From positions 735,501 through 799,500 of the forward strand of contig NW_022145521.1 of NCBI RefSeq assembly GCF_000002235.5: DNA of 64,000 bases. Reading direction: 5' to 3'. Shown in pieces: positions 54,304 to 64,000 of this stretch. The stretch's first letter is position 1; every line of letters begins with the position of its first letter. The position numbers were made by a program, and so were the translations under genes. This DNA comes from Strongylocentrotus purpuratus. Its lineage: Eukaryota > Echinodermata > Echinoidea > Camarodonta > Strongylocentrotidae. Under the pieces are notes generated by a model. That model made no database searches. It saw only the letters and a program-made list of their open reading frames with translations, and was not told the origin of the DNA.

Positions 54304-56063
54304 GAGAGAAATATTAGTACACGTACGTTGCATGCATGGATGTGCGCTATGATTGTGTTCGCTGCAAGATGGATGTTAATTGGACCTCGTAACTTCTCGA
54401 TCGTTGATAATAAGGAATACTCATGAGGAAATCAAATTATTGGAATACACATCTAAGGTAAATTTCAATGAATTATATATATTCTATTCTTCATTTTTGA
54501 ACCATCGTCTTCGGCTCGTAGTAGTAGAAGATGTAATCGTTCGCACATTGATGGCTGGACTTCAGCCTGCATCGGGGCTTGCCTGTGTCGGTGGAGGGAT
54601 CAACTAAGAAGAAGAAGGTGTGTACGTGTGCGACAGATTCAAGGCTAGCCGCTGTTGAGTGATTGCACTTTCGCGCGAAGTTTTAAACTTCATCATGAAC
54701 TTTGTCCCTCGGGCCTGTCTAATTATGAACGTAACTTTGCGACATGAAATATAATTGTTTCAAGGCTCTTACGTACGGAAAGGCGTAGAAGGAAGCTGGA
54801 TAAAAAGAGCTGGATATCTCCTATTTGATGGAACTTCTGGAGTCGGCAGATGGGTGGATTTTCTTAGTGAAAGTAAATGCTTTCTTTTAATCTTAGTTTT
54901 AGTATAAACAAATTAGTAATTAAAAAGTTAGATTTGGGCATTGGCCTCCCTACTGAAAGTGAAAGATCAAGATCAAAAACTATCTACAGATACAGCACGA
55001 AGCAAATATATCGTTTATCCATGTACAATGAGTTTACGAGCACCCATTGGGTGATCAATCTAGCAAAAAAAATCCCAAGTAACGCCCCCGGGCGCTGATC
55101 CAATCAGAAAATTGATGCGTAAATCAGCTTGACCTTAGTTTGACTTGGGCGGCTACTTTGCTCTTCCGTTCGGGCGTCCGATCGACTCCTCGGTTTTCCG
55201 AACGATTCCTCGGTTAGGTTTTTCGGGTTTCGGATAATACCGGCAAGTTTAATGACCGTGGGAAAGCGAGCCAAGTTATGCGCATTGCGGCATGATTTGA
55301 GTTCATGGAAAGTTCAACTGCGCGTGCCTCGCCAGCTCAAGCAATGCAGTCTAGTCATTGGTGTTATAATTAGCATTGGCGAAATGAAAATCATAATCTA
55401 ATGGAGGAGATTAATTATGTGCAATATTAATTGTCATGATGATTGGCACAGCAGGTTCTTCCATTCATTCATATTTTGATGTTGCATGTACTTTTATCCT
55501 TCCTCTCACTCTCTCATCCCTTTTCTCTATCTGAACTTGCTACTTTCAGATTTTCCTTTTCTTCTTCAGTTCTGGTCTTTCCTCTCTATTTCTATTTCAC
55601 TCCCACCCCCTGTCTCTCTGTCTGTATCTCTCTCTCTCTCTCTCTCTCTTTGCTCTCTCTGCCTCTTCCTCTTTCTCCCTTCGTCTCTCCTTCATCCCCT
55701 CTGTTTCTCTCTCACACTTTCTGTCCCTCCCTCCTCCTCTCCACCTCTTTTCTCTTATGATGATGTTTTACAGTACAACATTCTATAATTATATGTTATT
55801 TTTATCATATTTTGTGGGTTGCACAGGAGCAGGGTCCACGTCCCGCAACCTGGGTGTCATGATTTCTTGAAGCCATGATAGCTGATGCTCCTACATGTAT
55901 GTAAATACATACATGTATTAATACATTTAAATATCAATTTACCAATTAAAATGGAAAACAAGTTCATAAACATTAGACATGATTGTCGTAATGAGCTGTG
56001 CTGCTCATAATTAGGAAATGTATTAGTTGTACAAAGCAAAAGAGATGACTCAATGAGTGCGGA

Positions 56064-56886
56064 CAGGCGCGGATCCAGGGCGAACGGACTTTGCCGCCCC
56101 CCCCCTCCCGCAAAAAGAGAGAGAGAGAGAGAGAGAAAGAAGGGAAAGAGGAGAGAAAGGGAAAGAAAGAAGAGGAAGAAGAAAAGAAAAAGGGGAAAGG
56201 AGATCGGGCGGCAAAAGGGCCTTGCCTCCCAGCTGTTACCTCCCCCCCCCCCCCCCCCCCCCATCACAAAATAAGAGAGAAGGAAGGAAAGGGAAAGGAA
56301 AAAGAGGAGGGAAAGGAAAAAGAGGAGATAAAGGGAAAGAAAAAAAGAGAAAGAAGATAGTTAAGGTGTAGATTGGGGGGGGGGGGGGTTGGGCTTGGGG
56401 AAGGGGGTGACAGATGCCCCCAAAATATAATTCAAACGTGGTTTATTTCTAATTCGATACCGGTGATTTACAAATATTACTAAAATGACATGATTTTCCT
56501 AGATTTTTTTATGAGTGTTGGGAAATGGCAAATTCCTAAATAAGGAAAAAAGAATAGTGACCTGCCTTTGTCACAAAATAATGAGGAGTCAAAATGTGCT
56601 CATCTGACCGTAATTAAAAGCCTATATTCCCTGAGCTTCTGTGTGCTCCTCCCCTTGACCCCCGCCGGGGCTTCGACCCTAGACCCCACGCTAATTTACG
56701 TTACGTTGATCGTTTCTACCCCCCCCCCCCTCAAAAAAACAAAAAACAAAAAAAACACCAACAACAAACATCAACAATAACACGTTTTTGCTCATTTCGC
56801 CACTGCTGGGTCACCATTACGTACCAATATTTGGCTTGCATAATTTCAAATCCCCCCCCCCCTAAGAAATTCTGGATCCGCGCCTG
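56064..56886. mobile_element. hAT-like non-autonomous element with 8-bp target duplication
   Basis: Terminal inverted repeats CAGGCGCGGATCCAG / CTGGATCCGCGCCTG bound 823 bp. Flanks AGTGCGGA (56056-56063) and AGTGTGGA (56887-56894) form an 8-bp target-site duplication with one change, the hAT hallmark. The inside is purine-rich low-complexity sequence and C runs, with no transposase. Confidence 0.82.
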
Positions 56887-56894
56887 AGTGTGGA

Positions 56895-58325
56895 GGTATA
56901 TGTATGTATTGATTGATTGAGTTTTATTCGACAAGCTTCGAACATACAACATTATACAATAATAACAAATCAACAAGTCAGCTTGAACAGGATAACCCAC
57001 GAGAGCTTATTTCCAGTGGGGTCCCTTACAGAATAGTCATATTTACAGACAGATAAGAAAAATAAAAGAATTACCTTTTAAAGATAATAATAATAACATG
57101 AAACTGATGATAGAAATGATAATAAGTACAAGAAGAAAAGGAAGAAGGAGAAGAAGAAAAAGAGGAGGAGGAAGAAGAAGAAAATAATGATGAATTAGTA
57201 GAATTTCTATAACGTACGAAAACATAAATATATACAAAATGAAAAAGTATGAACCGGCAGAAGAATACAAATTTCAATCACATGTCATTCACTTCTCCGA
57301 CTGTCAAGTATTAGGTTTTCCTTTAATTTCCTCTTAAAATGAGCATAGTTTTTTTTTTGAGCTTTGAAAATTGACATCCAACACAAGGCCCCCCCCCCCC
57401 CCCCCCGCTCTCTCTCTTTCTCTCTCCTTCTCTCTTTCTCTCTAATTATTTATCTCAATGTCATACCCCCTTTCCATCACATCTCACTCTGATCTAATAT
57501 GAAATTGGACTGAACAGGAAAAGAATGACCGCATCAAAGATGTATGCACTTACATAAGTTATACATTTAATGATACCCTCCGACATCTCTGAATAACATA
57601 TTTGAATACATAGAGTAGAATAGAATAGAAATGGTTCTTATTAGAAAAATCATCGCAGCCAATGGCTGAATTGCGATCCATTTCACAAACATACAATTGC
57701 AATTTAAATTGAAATAACACAAAATATGACATAAATAAAAAATCAAACATAGACCCCCGATAAACATTTAAAAAGTCATTGATCAAATTCAAATTTTTAT
57801 TAAATAAAAGACAGAGAAAGAGAGAGGTGTAGAGGAGGGAGAGTTGGAGTGATGATAAAGAGAGAGAAAGAGAGGAAGAGAGGAAGAGAGAAAAAGAGAG
57901 AGAGAGAGAAGGGGGGACGAAAGAGTGAGACGGAAAGAGAGAGAGATATATATATACATTTATGAATATAATAAGCGATGACTGAAAGCATAACATTGAT
58001 AATAATATGATACTACACATACAAAAAAGAAATATTAAACAAATAATTACCAAAAAAAAAAAGCTGCCCCCAACCCCACTAATTTTTTTTACCCCCCCCC
58101 CCCCAAAAAAAAAAAAAATGCAACATTGTTACTGAAAATAATTTGGGAAACTCAATTATATAATACTGTCAAACGATCAAAATCCTCTCAAGATTTAACC
58201 ATTTTTATCAAATTTGTCAGTTTTGTTAGCAAGTATACTAACCTGCCTCTCATTTATGAAACTATTACTGATATGTTATTTTATTGTCATATTACAACTT
58301 TCCATTTCGGACTTGTATTTGCATT
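56895..58325. other. Intergenic low-complexity and LINE-tail-like sequence
   Basis: TTGATTGATTGAGTTTTATT at about 56907 followed by AC/AT-rich sequence, and a similar stretch at 57590-57780, resemble minus-strand 3' tails of non-LTR retrotransposons. GA/GGAA tracts lie at 57120-57185 and 57805-57945, and C and A runs at 57390-57410 and 58092-58118. No gene seen. Confidence 0.4.
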
Positions 58326-58403
58326 TAATTATTTGACAGAGTGCTTTAATTATTTGACAGAGTGCTTTAATTATTTGACAAAGTGCTTATTATTTGACAA
58401 AGA
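58326..58403 (+). repeat. Tandem repeat, ~22-bp unit, four copies
   Basis: TTTAATTATTTGACAGAGTGC repeats with small changes (the last copies read ACAAAG). Confidence 0.85.
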
Positions 58404-58502
58404 AATTAATGTAGGAATAGAGACCACCAAATCTCGGATGAGCACCCTTCGGAGCTTAGTTAGTTCCTGGTGTGTTTTTACAAAACGCCGAAATCATATT
58501 GC

Positions 58503-58560
58503 CGTTTCCCCCAGGCCAGGCAATTTCCCCCAGGCCAGGCAGTTTCCCCCAAGCCAGGCC
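58503..58560 (+). repeat. Tandem repeat, ~19-bp unit, three copies
   Basis: TTTCCCCCAGGCCAGGCAA-type unit repeated three times with one or two changes per copy. Confidence 0.85.
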
Positions 58561-59079
58561 GCGCAAACGCGTAACCATGGAAATACTACGAACGCTGACC
58601 ACAACCAGTTCAAAGTACAACATATACGCAGTCACAATCAGACGTAAACACGGCGAACGATTTCATACGACACTCAGCTGTATGGTTCGGAATTATTACC
58701 GAACAAAGGAAGCAAACTTCGGCTCTGACGCCCTAGCTGTCAATCATACAAAAATGGATACCAAAAACACTGAAATTTCAGGCTTTAAACAGGTGACGCA
58801 CTTTACACATAGGTGACGCACACATGGCGTTCCATACACATGCAAACGAAACGTGAACGGACATTTCAGGAAAAGAATCAAGTTTGTACCTTGAATATGA
58901 CTTTTTTGATAATTTTTCTTAGTTAAGTAAGACTTATACTTAAGTGAAATACTTAAGTGAAATACTTAAGTGAAAAAATCATTAAAAATAGAGGGTTTGA
59001 CTGAAATATCACAATTTTGGTATTGAAAAAAACGGAAAATAGTATGCTCTCTCGTCGCACTCAAATTTGTAACGTTAAG

Positions 59080-59200
59080 CGAATGGCGGGTCTTTTACAT
59101 CCAATCAGAAGGAACAAGAACGTTGATTCGTGGGCGGGGCGCGGGCGGGTAATTCAAATGAGGCGGAGACCGATTAAACGTAACTGCGCAAGCGCTAAAT
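59080..59200 (+). promoter_or_regulatory. PPWD1: GC-box/CCAAT/NRF1-like promoter region, probably PPWD1
   Basis: Within about 110 bp there is a CCAATCAG box (about 59082), clustered GC boxes (GGGCGGGGCGCGGGCGGG, about 59132-59149) and CTGCGCAAGCGC resembling an NRF1 site (about 59184-59195), all standing out from AT-rich surroundings. Housekeeping promoters carry this mix. The PPWD1 start codon is ~0.9 kb downstream. A 5' UTR intron or a start site nearer the ATG cannot be excluded. Confidence 0.45.
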
Positions 59201-60065
59201 GTAAGGAATATTGCTTCGTGTACAGTACAGATTAAGTCATAGGGCCTACAGATTATTTTATTTTTAAGTCAAACAAGTCAATAATACAGACAAATGGGAG
59301 CTGCATTCTCACATGGGGAAGACAATAGACACATATTCTACCACCAATCAAAATATTGTTCAATCAATCAATCAATTTTTGTTTGGCATTTCTTAATCAC
59401 TAGCTTTGCTGAGCTCAGCTGAGGCCCAGACGTCAGACGCACATACAATAGATACACTGTAGGACTTATTATTGCATCGGTATATATTTCATATATTCAC
59501 TCATACTCATTACTTAAAAACAACAGTTTTCAAATAAACCGCTGCAACTTTTGAAACAAATGTAGATGCATACCCTTCCTATGAGTTATCGGAATGCGTT
59601 CCTTAGCTTACAAAAGTAAACATTTGTGGATGCTAGATGATTTCCATGGATTTTCCAGATAAAGTTGCTCGGGATAAAGTTGTATTCAGAGGACGATACG
59701 GTATACGGTTGTTATTTGTTAGCTGAAGAAAGCTAGGCTTGATTAACATCGTTAGTAATTAAAATTGAATTTTTAAATTATACATTTTTAAATATTACTA
59801 GATGTATATATTGCATTATAATTTCAAATATGTAGATAAATTAATTTGATAGTTTTTTATCTTTCATATTTATTTTAACTATTAATATTGTCATTATTAT
59901 TTGTATACTTGTCCTTGGAGCAAATCTAGTCTACACAGGCACTGAATGTGTACACGAGATTTTGTTAGGTCCCATTCAATACATTTTGTGTAAGTTTTCT
60001 GCATGGATGAATGAAACAAGTTTACCGAACAGGGTTCATCTTTAGTTGCAAGTAAACTCTATCAT

Positions 60066-63000
60066 ATGATGGCATCTGGTGAATCATCAGAGAAAGGAAC
60101 AAAACGTGTAATTGAAGAGGAAGAAGAAGATGAGGAGTGGATTGGTCCAATGCCTGCAGAGGCCATCAAACCTAAAAAGAAAAAGGGTAAGTGAGGCTGA
60201 ACAAACAATAGACAATCACCTCGGCGAGTCTAGGTTGCCTGCCCAGCGGCCCGGGCGGGGAGATGTCGGGCTACTAGCGGCGCGACTCGGCGGGTACCAG
60301 AGCGCTAGCTAATCGCGCGTTGCGAGCTCGAGTATTGAGCTACATTTTTGGGCGCTTGTTCAGAAGCCTATCCAAAATTTGACCCGTAACTCCGGCGTGG
60401 AGATACCTTAATAAAAACCCCCGAAGATACCCAAAATGAAGATCATGAGTTACCTGTTTCGTGTCAATTTTCTTATCTTTTTCAGAGTATTTTTCCTAAA
60501 AATGAGACTTAGATCTAGGCCTATAGACTAATATGCACTTTGTCGCGGGATTCCCGGCAAACTGCAGCACAATACAATCGCATACCGTACTGACATAGTC
60601 GGGTGCAGGCGCGGGCGTGTGTTAAGTTAGCGACTGTAATCTTAGTAGGCATATTCATGGGGCACTAGAGGGCGCTTCGGTCGCGTACGAAAATCTGAAT
60701 GGCCTTGCTGCGGTGGGTCGGCAATAATCAGCCCAATACTTGGATATGGGAGGTTGGAAGGATATATCTTTTTTATAATGTTATCCGGTCTTACCCTTAA
60801 CCATCCTATGTTTAATCTATGTAGGAATAACATGCGAGTATGATAAGAGAAACATCGGGACCATTACTGAAGTAACTTTTAAAATATTAGCCTAGAAATG
60901 ACCACCAAATGGAAAAAATTGACATTTTTTCCCGACAAATCTTCATAAAATCTGAGTTATAAACAATTCACATCTAGGTGCACTAATACAAATACGATTT
61001 TCTGAAAATTCAGGTATGATTTTTTAAGTTTCTTTCAGGTATATTTCTGCGCATTGCAGCGCCAATATTCTTCACTGCTTCAAAATCACCCTTGATTTTT
61101 TTTTTGCAACGAATTTGATACGAGGTCCGCGAGTGTTCCCCGTTCCTTGCGTGTTGAAAGTTTGGTAATACATAGTGTGCACTGACTCGCGCACGAAAAA
61201 ATGGTCAAAAACAAAATGTCAAATGAAGAAATAAACAAGCTTTTGTATAGTTATAAGAGTTCTACCGAGGTAATATTGGTCTAGATCTAAGAGCAGAGGC
61301 AAAACATGCAGGCCGCCATCTTGAATTATAATGTAGGTAGACCTCTATGCATTATAATCCAAGATAGCGGCCCGCATGTTTTGCCTCTGCTCTTAGACCA
61401 ATATTATTAATTTCAAAGTCATGAAAAGGCACTAAATATCAACAATCATTGTCTACAACAACTCCAAATGACAAAATAATCCCAGCCATGAACTTTTTTT
61501 GAGCATTTGACAGCTAAAAACTTTAAAATTTTCGTCATTAAAAAAAAAAAAAAAACCTACATTATAATCCAAGATGGCGGCCCGCATGTTTTGCCTCTGC
61601 TCTTAGACCAATATTATTAATTTCAAAGTCATGAAAAGGCACTAAATATCAACAATCATTGTCTACAACAACTCCAAATGACAAAATAATCCCAGCCATG
61701 AACTTTTTTTGAGCATTTGACAGCCAAAAACTTGAAAATTTTCGTCATAAAAAAAAAAAAAAAAAAAAAAATTGCCGATTTTTTTCCGATCATTTTAATT
61801 GATCGGCGATCGGAAATTTTTCGCCGATCACCCCTGATTGGATCGGTATCGGCGGCCGATCCGATGATCGTTTACAGGGTTAGGCTATACCCATGAAGGA
61901 GATACTCTCTGCGACTGCGGAGAGACTCAGAAGATGGACCACATCTTGCAGTGCGGCGGAACGGGTTGCACAGATGACGACGTGGCCCTTGTTAATGAAT
62001 CGGCCATTGCAGCAATCGGGCGATGGAAGAACTTAATTTAGTTAATTTACTTTTAATTAAGGAACTTTACATAACTATCTTGATCTAAAGGAGACACGAA
62101 TGAATGAACCTTCTACATGTATTTTGAGATTATCAGCTATCTTCCCTCCTTTTTTTATTTTAAATTTTAAAAGAAATGCTTTACTTTTATTAATCAGTGT
62201 TTCTCAATAACCCTGTTAGTTATAATTTGCTTTGAAAGTTCTATGCGTTTACCATAGACTCAAATTTCCCAAGAAATCCCTGGCTTGGCATTCAACAAGT
62301 TATTTTTTAATTTTGGTTAATTGATTTACAGTGCTAGATTTTGAGAATGTTTACCTGGATAACATGCCTTCAGCTGAGCTGTATGAAAAGAGTTTGATGC
62401 ACAGGGACGTTATCACTCATGTTGCTGCAACAAAGTAAGAACAACAGAACCACTTCTATATTTATATGACCCAACTCTATGTCTACCCTTTGTGTCAGTG
62501 TACTATAAAATCATGAATACTGTAGATTTCAGATACATCTCACTCTTCATTTACCGTACATGAAAAGAAATTGAATCAGAGAGGATTAAAAAATACTGCC
62601 AAACATCAAGTATAGTTTCCCAGTAGTCTTGAACTGCACACTTAATCCAGACTTATTTGGAGAGATACTGAATTTCAGGAGGCACATACATATATTGAGT
62701 ACTTATCAAATTTCTGTCTAAATATCTTGATTATTCATGAATATGTAAATCTGAACTTGTACATGTATGTAATTGCTTTTAAAGCTTATTTCAATCCGAT
62801 ACTTTCAGTTTTCTTTGGTTTCCAAATTACATTACTGAGATTTTTCTAGGTATATAGCATGCATTTTAATATGTTTTCACCTTCTCTACACAGGACAGAG
62901 TTTATCATCACTGCAAGCTGTGATGGCCATGTCAAGTTCTGGAAGAAGCAAGAGGGCGACATTGAATTTGTGAAACATTTCAGAGCACATTTAGGTACAA

Positions 63001-64000
63001 AAGATGTCTCTATTATGATTGTCATGACTACATTTTCATTTTCATTTCATTTTCATTTTATTTTATTTCATTCGTCATATAAAAAAAACATACATGATTA
63101 AAACATTGATATTTACAGATAAGTAAAGTACATACAAATAACATTACGAAAGACAAACATAAAATACAAATATATATACGAATAAGGAACCAGCAAGAAA
63201 GAACATTTAAGTCTTGTGTGGGGCTGGTCCCTAGCGACAATTTTAACCTATAACACTTAACACCTAACACATAACAACTAACACCTAACATCTAAAACCT
63301 GATTGCATATATAAAAACTAATAAAATACTATTCACAAAAACGTAATTGTTTGTATCGTCTTTTAAATGTATTCAGAGTTGGGCTTGATTTAACGTTAGG
63401 AGGTAACTCGATATAAACAATATTACATGTATTTTATTCAATACGTATCCAATTGGGATAATTTACACACATACAGTATATATTGCCATTTAGCAATTTA
63501 AGGAAGTAATTGAAGGAGTATTGAAAGAGCAATGTTTGTCACATTGTCCTTTAAATCTCATAGTAGTTCACCTAGTATTAATTATACATGTATTATACAT
63601 GTTAATGTACTTAACCTCACTTCAGGCAATATTTGAATAATTTTATGGCAAGATATTTTCTAATGCAAAAGTTTTTTCTTGTTGATAATTGTGGATGATT
63701 TTTTTTTAATTGGCTGAATGTTTGACCAAAATAGTGTCATCTAGTCATCAAAATACACTTGTCCTGGCCAAAGATTTATTATCTACTTTATGCATCCTGT
63801 CCACCATATTTCATATTTATATTTTGCTATTTCCTGTCATGAGCTAAAACTATGATTGCCTTGCATCAAAGCTAGTGAACCTGTATGTTTCTCATTGTTT
63901 TTCAGGTAAGATACAAGACATATGTGTGAGCAGTGATGGAGCATATCTGTGTACAATAGCAGATGACAAATCTTCCAAGATCTTTGATGTTACAAACTTT
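60066..64000 (+). CDS. PPWD1: PPWD1, WD40-repeat cyclophilin, first four exons (3' cut by window)
   Basis: Nuclear peptidyl-prolyl isomerase with N-terminal WD40 repeats, found in the spliceosomal C complex. Exons visible: 60066-60186, 62332-62434, 62894-62994 and 63906 to the window end; phases agree. The start is the first of two tandem ATGs ([11 protein letters not shown]). Next come an acidic run [14 protein letters not shown], a basic patch KPKKKK and [21 protein letters not shown]. The conserved MHRDVITHV and the first WD repeat follow ([28 protein letters not shown]), then the start of the second ([22 protein letters not shown]). These segments match vertebrate PPWD1 closely and in order. 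The remaining WD repeats and the C-terminal cyclophilin domain would lie beyond 64000. Intron 1 holds a reverse-transcriptase remnant and a palindromic repeat cluster. Confidence 0.93.
60340..60650 (+). repeat. Dispersed repeat shared with EFCAB14 5' region, copy 2
   Basis: Partner of 19360-19930, starting ~150 bp after PPWD1 exon 1. Contains CTCCGGCGTGGAGATACC, GAGTATTTTTCCTAAAAA, GCAGCACAATACAATCGCAT and GTGTTAAGTTAGCGAC. Confidence 0.65.
61271..61413. repeat. Inverted repeat with ~60-bp arms
   Basis: Left arm 61271-61333 and right arm 61350-61413 share, inverted, AATATTGGTCT, AGAGCAGAGGCAAAACATGC and CATTATAAT, with only a few differences and a 16-bp spacer. The left arm has a 6-bp GATCTA insertion. 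Confidence 0.8.
61351..61770 (+). repeat. 210-bp unit in two tandem copies
   Basis: 61351-61560 and 61561-61770 are nearly identical, each ending in an A run. They differ by single changes (AAGATAGCGG/AAGATGGCGG, CAGCTAAAAAC/CAGCCAAAAAC). The right arm of the inverted repeat is the start of unit 1. Confidence 0.88.
61874..62041 (+). pseudogene. C-terminal end of a non-LTR retrotransposon reverse transcriptase
   Basis: An open stretch to the stop TAG (62039-62041) reads ...[20 protein letters not shown] then LQC and, near the end, [10 protein letters not shown]. The CxCGE-x-QxxDHILxC zinc-knuckle-like motif followed by a short tail is the usual C-terminus of Jockey/CR1/RTE-type polymerases. 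The rest of the element is missing, so this is a 5'-truncated insertion in PPWD1 intron 1. Confidence 0.7.
62995..63905 (+). other. PPWD1 intron 3
   Basis: TTTCATTTTCATTTTATT repeats near the donor (63030-63070) lead into AC-rich sequence with a tandem AACACCTAAC-type run (63250-63300), similar in style to non-LTR tails read from the minus strand. No exon or RNA gene recognised. Confidence 0.5.

Larger units (their letters stand above)
53010..56060. other. Intergenic between divergent RNF220 and PPWD1, left part
   Basis: No protein gene recognised. Contains an AAT/TTATAAAGCGC dispersed repeat (about 53235-53300), the (GA)n tract, a CCAATCAG box near 55093-55110, and a long C/T-rich tract (about 55497-55755). 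Open frames in the C/T tract are low-complexity artefacts. Confidence 0.5.

Noticed and set aside
54380..54607. 75-codon frame at 54.4 kb
   Set aside because: Part of it reads like a dispersed repeat (ACGATTACATCTTCTACTACTACG on the opposite strand) and no protein family is recognisable.
55443..55788. Ser/Leu-rich open frames near 55.5 kb
   Set aside because: Encoded by a C/T-rich low-complexity tract; no domain, no splice context.
56053..56371. Lys/Arg/Glu-rich open frames at 56.1-56.4 kb
   Set aside because: They lie inside the hAT-like element and come from GA/GGAA simple repeats.
58326..58560. Repeats with regular spacing, considered as a CRISPR array
   Set aside because: Units are contiguous tandem repeats without unique spacers, and the window is clearly animal nuclear DNA.
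58126..58816. 173- and 114-codon open frames at 58.1-58.8 kb
   Set aside because: They run through two tandem repeats (22-bp and 19-bp units) and show no recognisable domain; upstream of the PPWD1 promoter-like region and probably non-coding.

Overview
The window is animal nuclear DNA: AT-rich, intron-dense, about 31 short coding exons joined by GT-AG introns, and full of short inverted-repeat transposons and tRNA-derived SINEs. Protein sequences, gene structure, repeat content and the very frequent ACATGTAC-type words suggest a marine deuterostome, most likely an echinoderm such as a sea urchin. This is inferred from content, not from a database match.

Four protein genes are supported. (1) VCP/p97, + strand, 1442-15273: fourteen exons, with the N-terminal ~100 codons lying off the left edge. 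(2) An EFCAB14-like single-pass membrane coiled-coil protein, + strand, coding 21183-40093 in ten exons, with a likely non-coding first exon near 18.5-18.76 kb and a long 3' flank. (3) RNF220, an E3 ubiquitin ligase, - strand, complete in four coding exons at 51838-48899, with a possible non-coding first exon near 53.6 kb. (4) PPWD1, a WD40/cyclophilin spliceosome protein, + strand, first four exons from 60066, running off the right edge. VCP and RNF220 both act in the ubiquitin system, but nothing here indicates that the four genes work as a unit.

The most interesting content is inside the VCP introns. Two introns each carry a copy of a box C/D snoRNA (10745-10836 and 13074-13165). Each has a perfect box C, a box D and an 8-bp terminal stem. 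The box D' guide is complementary over 13 nt to a conserved 28S rRNA segment. Three further VCP introns carry copies of a two-hairpin RNA (5529-5664, 6251-6388, 8821-8956) with an AGATAA hinge and a 3' ACA box at the right spacing, as expected of an H/ACA snoRNA. VCP therefore looks like a multi-snoRNA host gene in this lineage, with intron-to-intron copying.

The rest is accessory DNA. It includes a TTAA-flanked MITE family (three copies of 382-384 bp plus one decayed copy), two other TTAA-flanked families, a three-level nested insertion at 36.8-37.9 kb and a mariner-like element at 43.25-44.08 kb. It also includes an 863-bp element with ~88-bp inverted repeats upstream of RNF220, a hAT-like element with an 8-bp target duplication at 56.06-56.89 kb, SINEs of two families, several long perfect palindromes, and a reverse-transcriptase tail at 61.87-62.04 kb. 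All splice sites were read by eye from GT/AG signals, reading-frame continuity and remembered family sequences.
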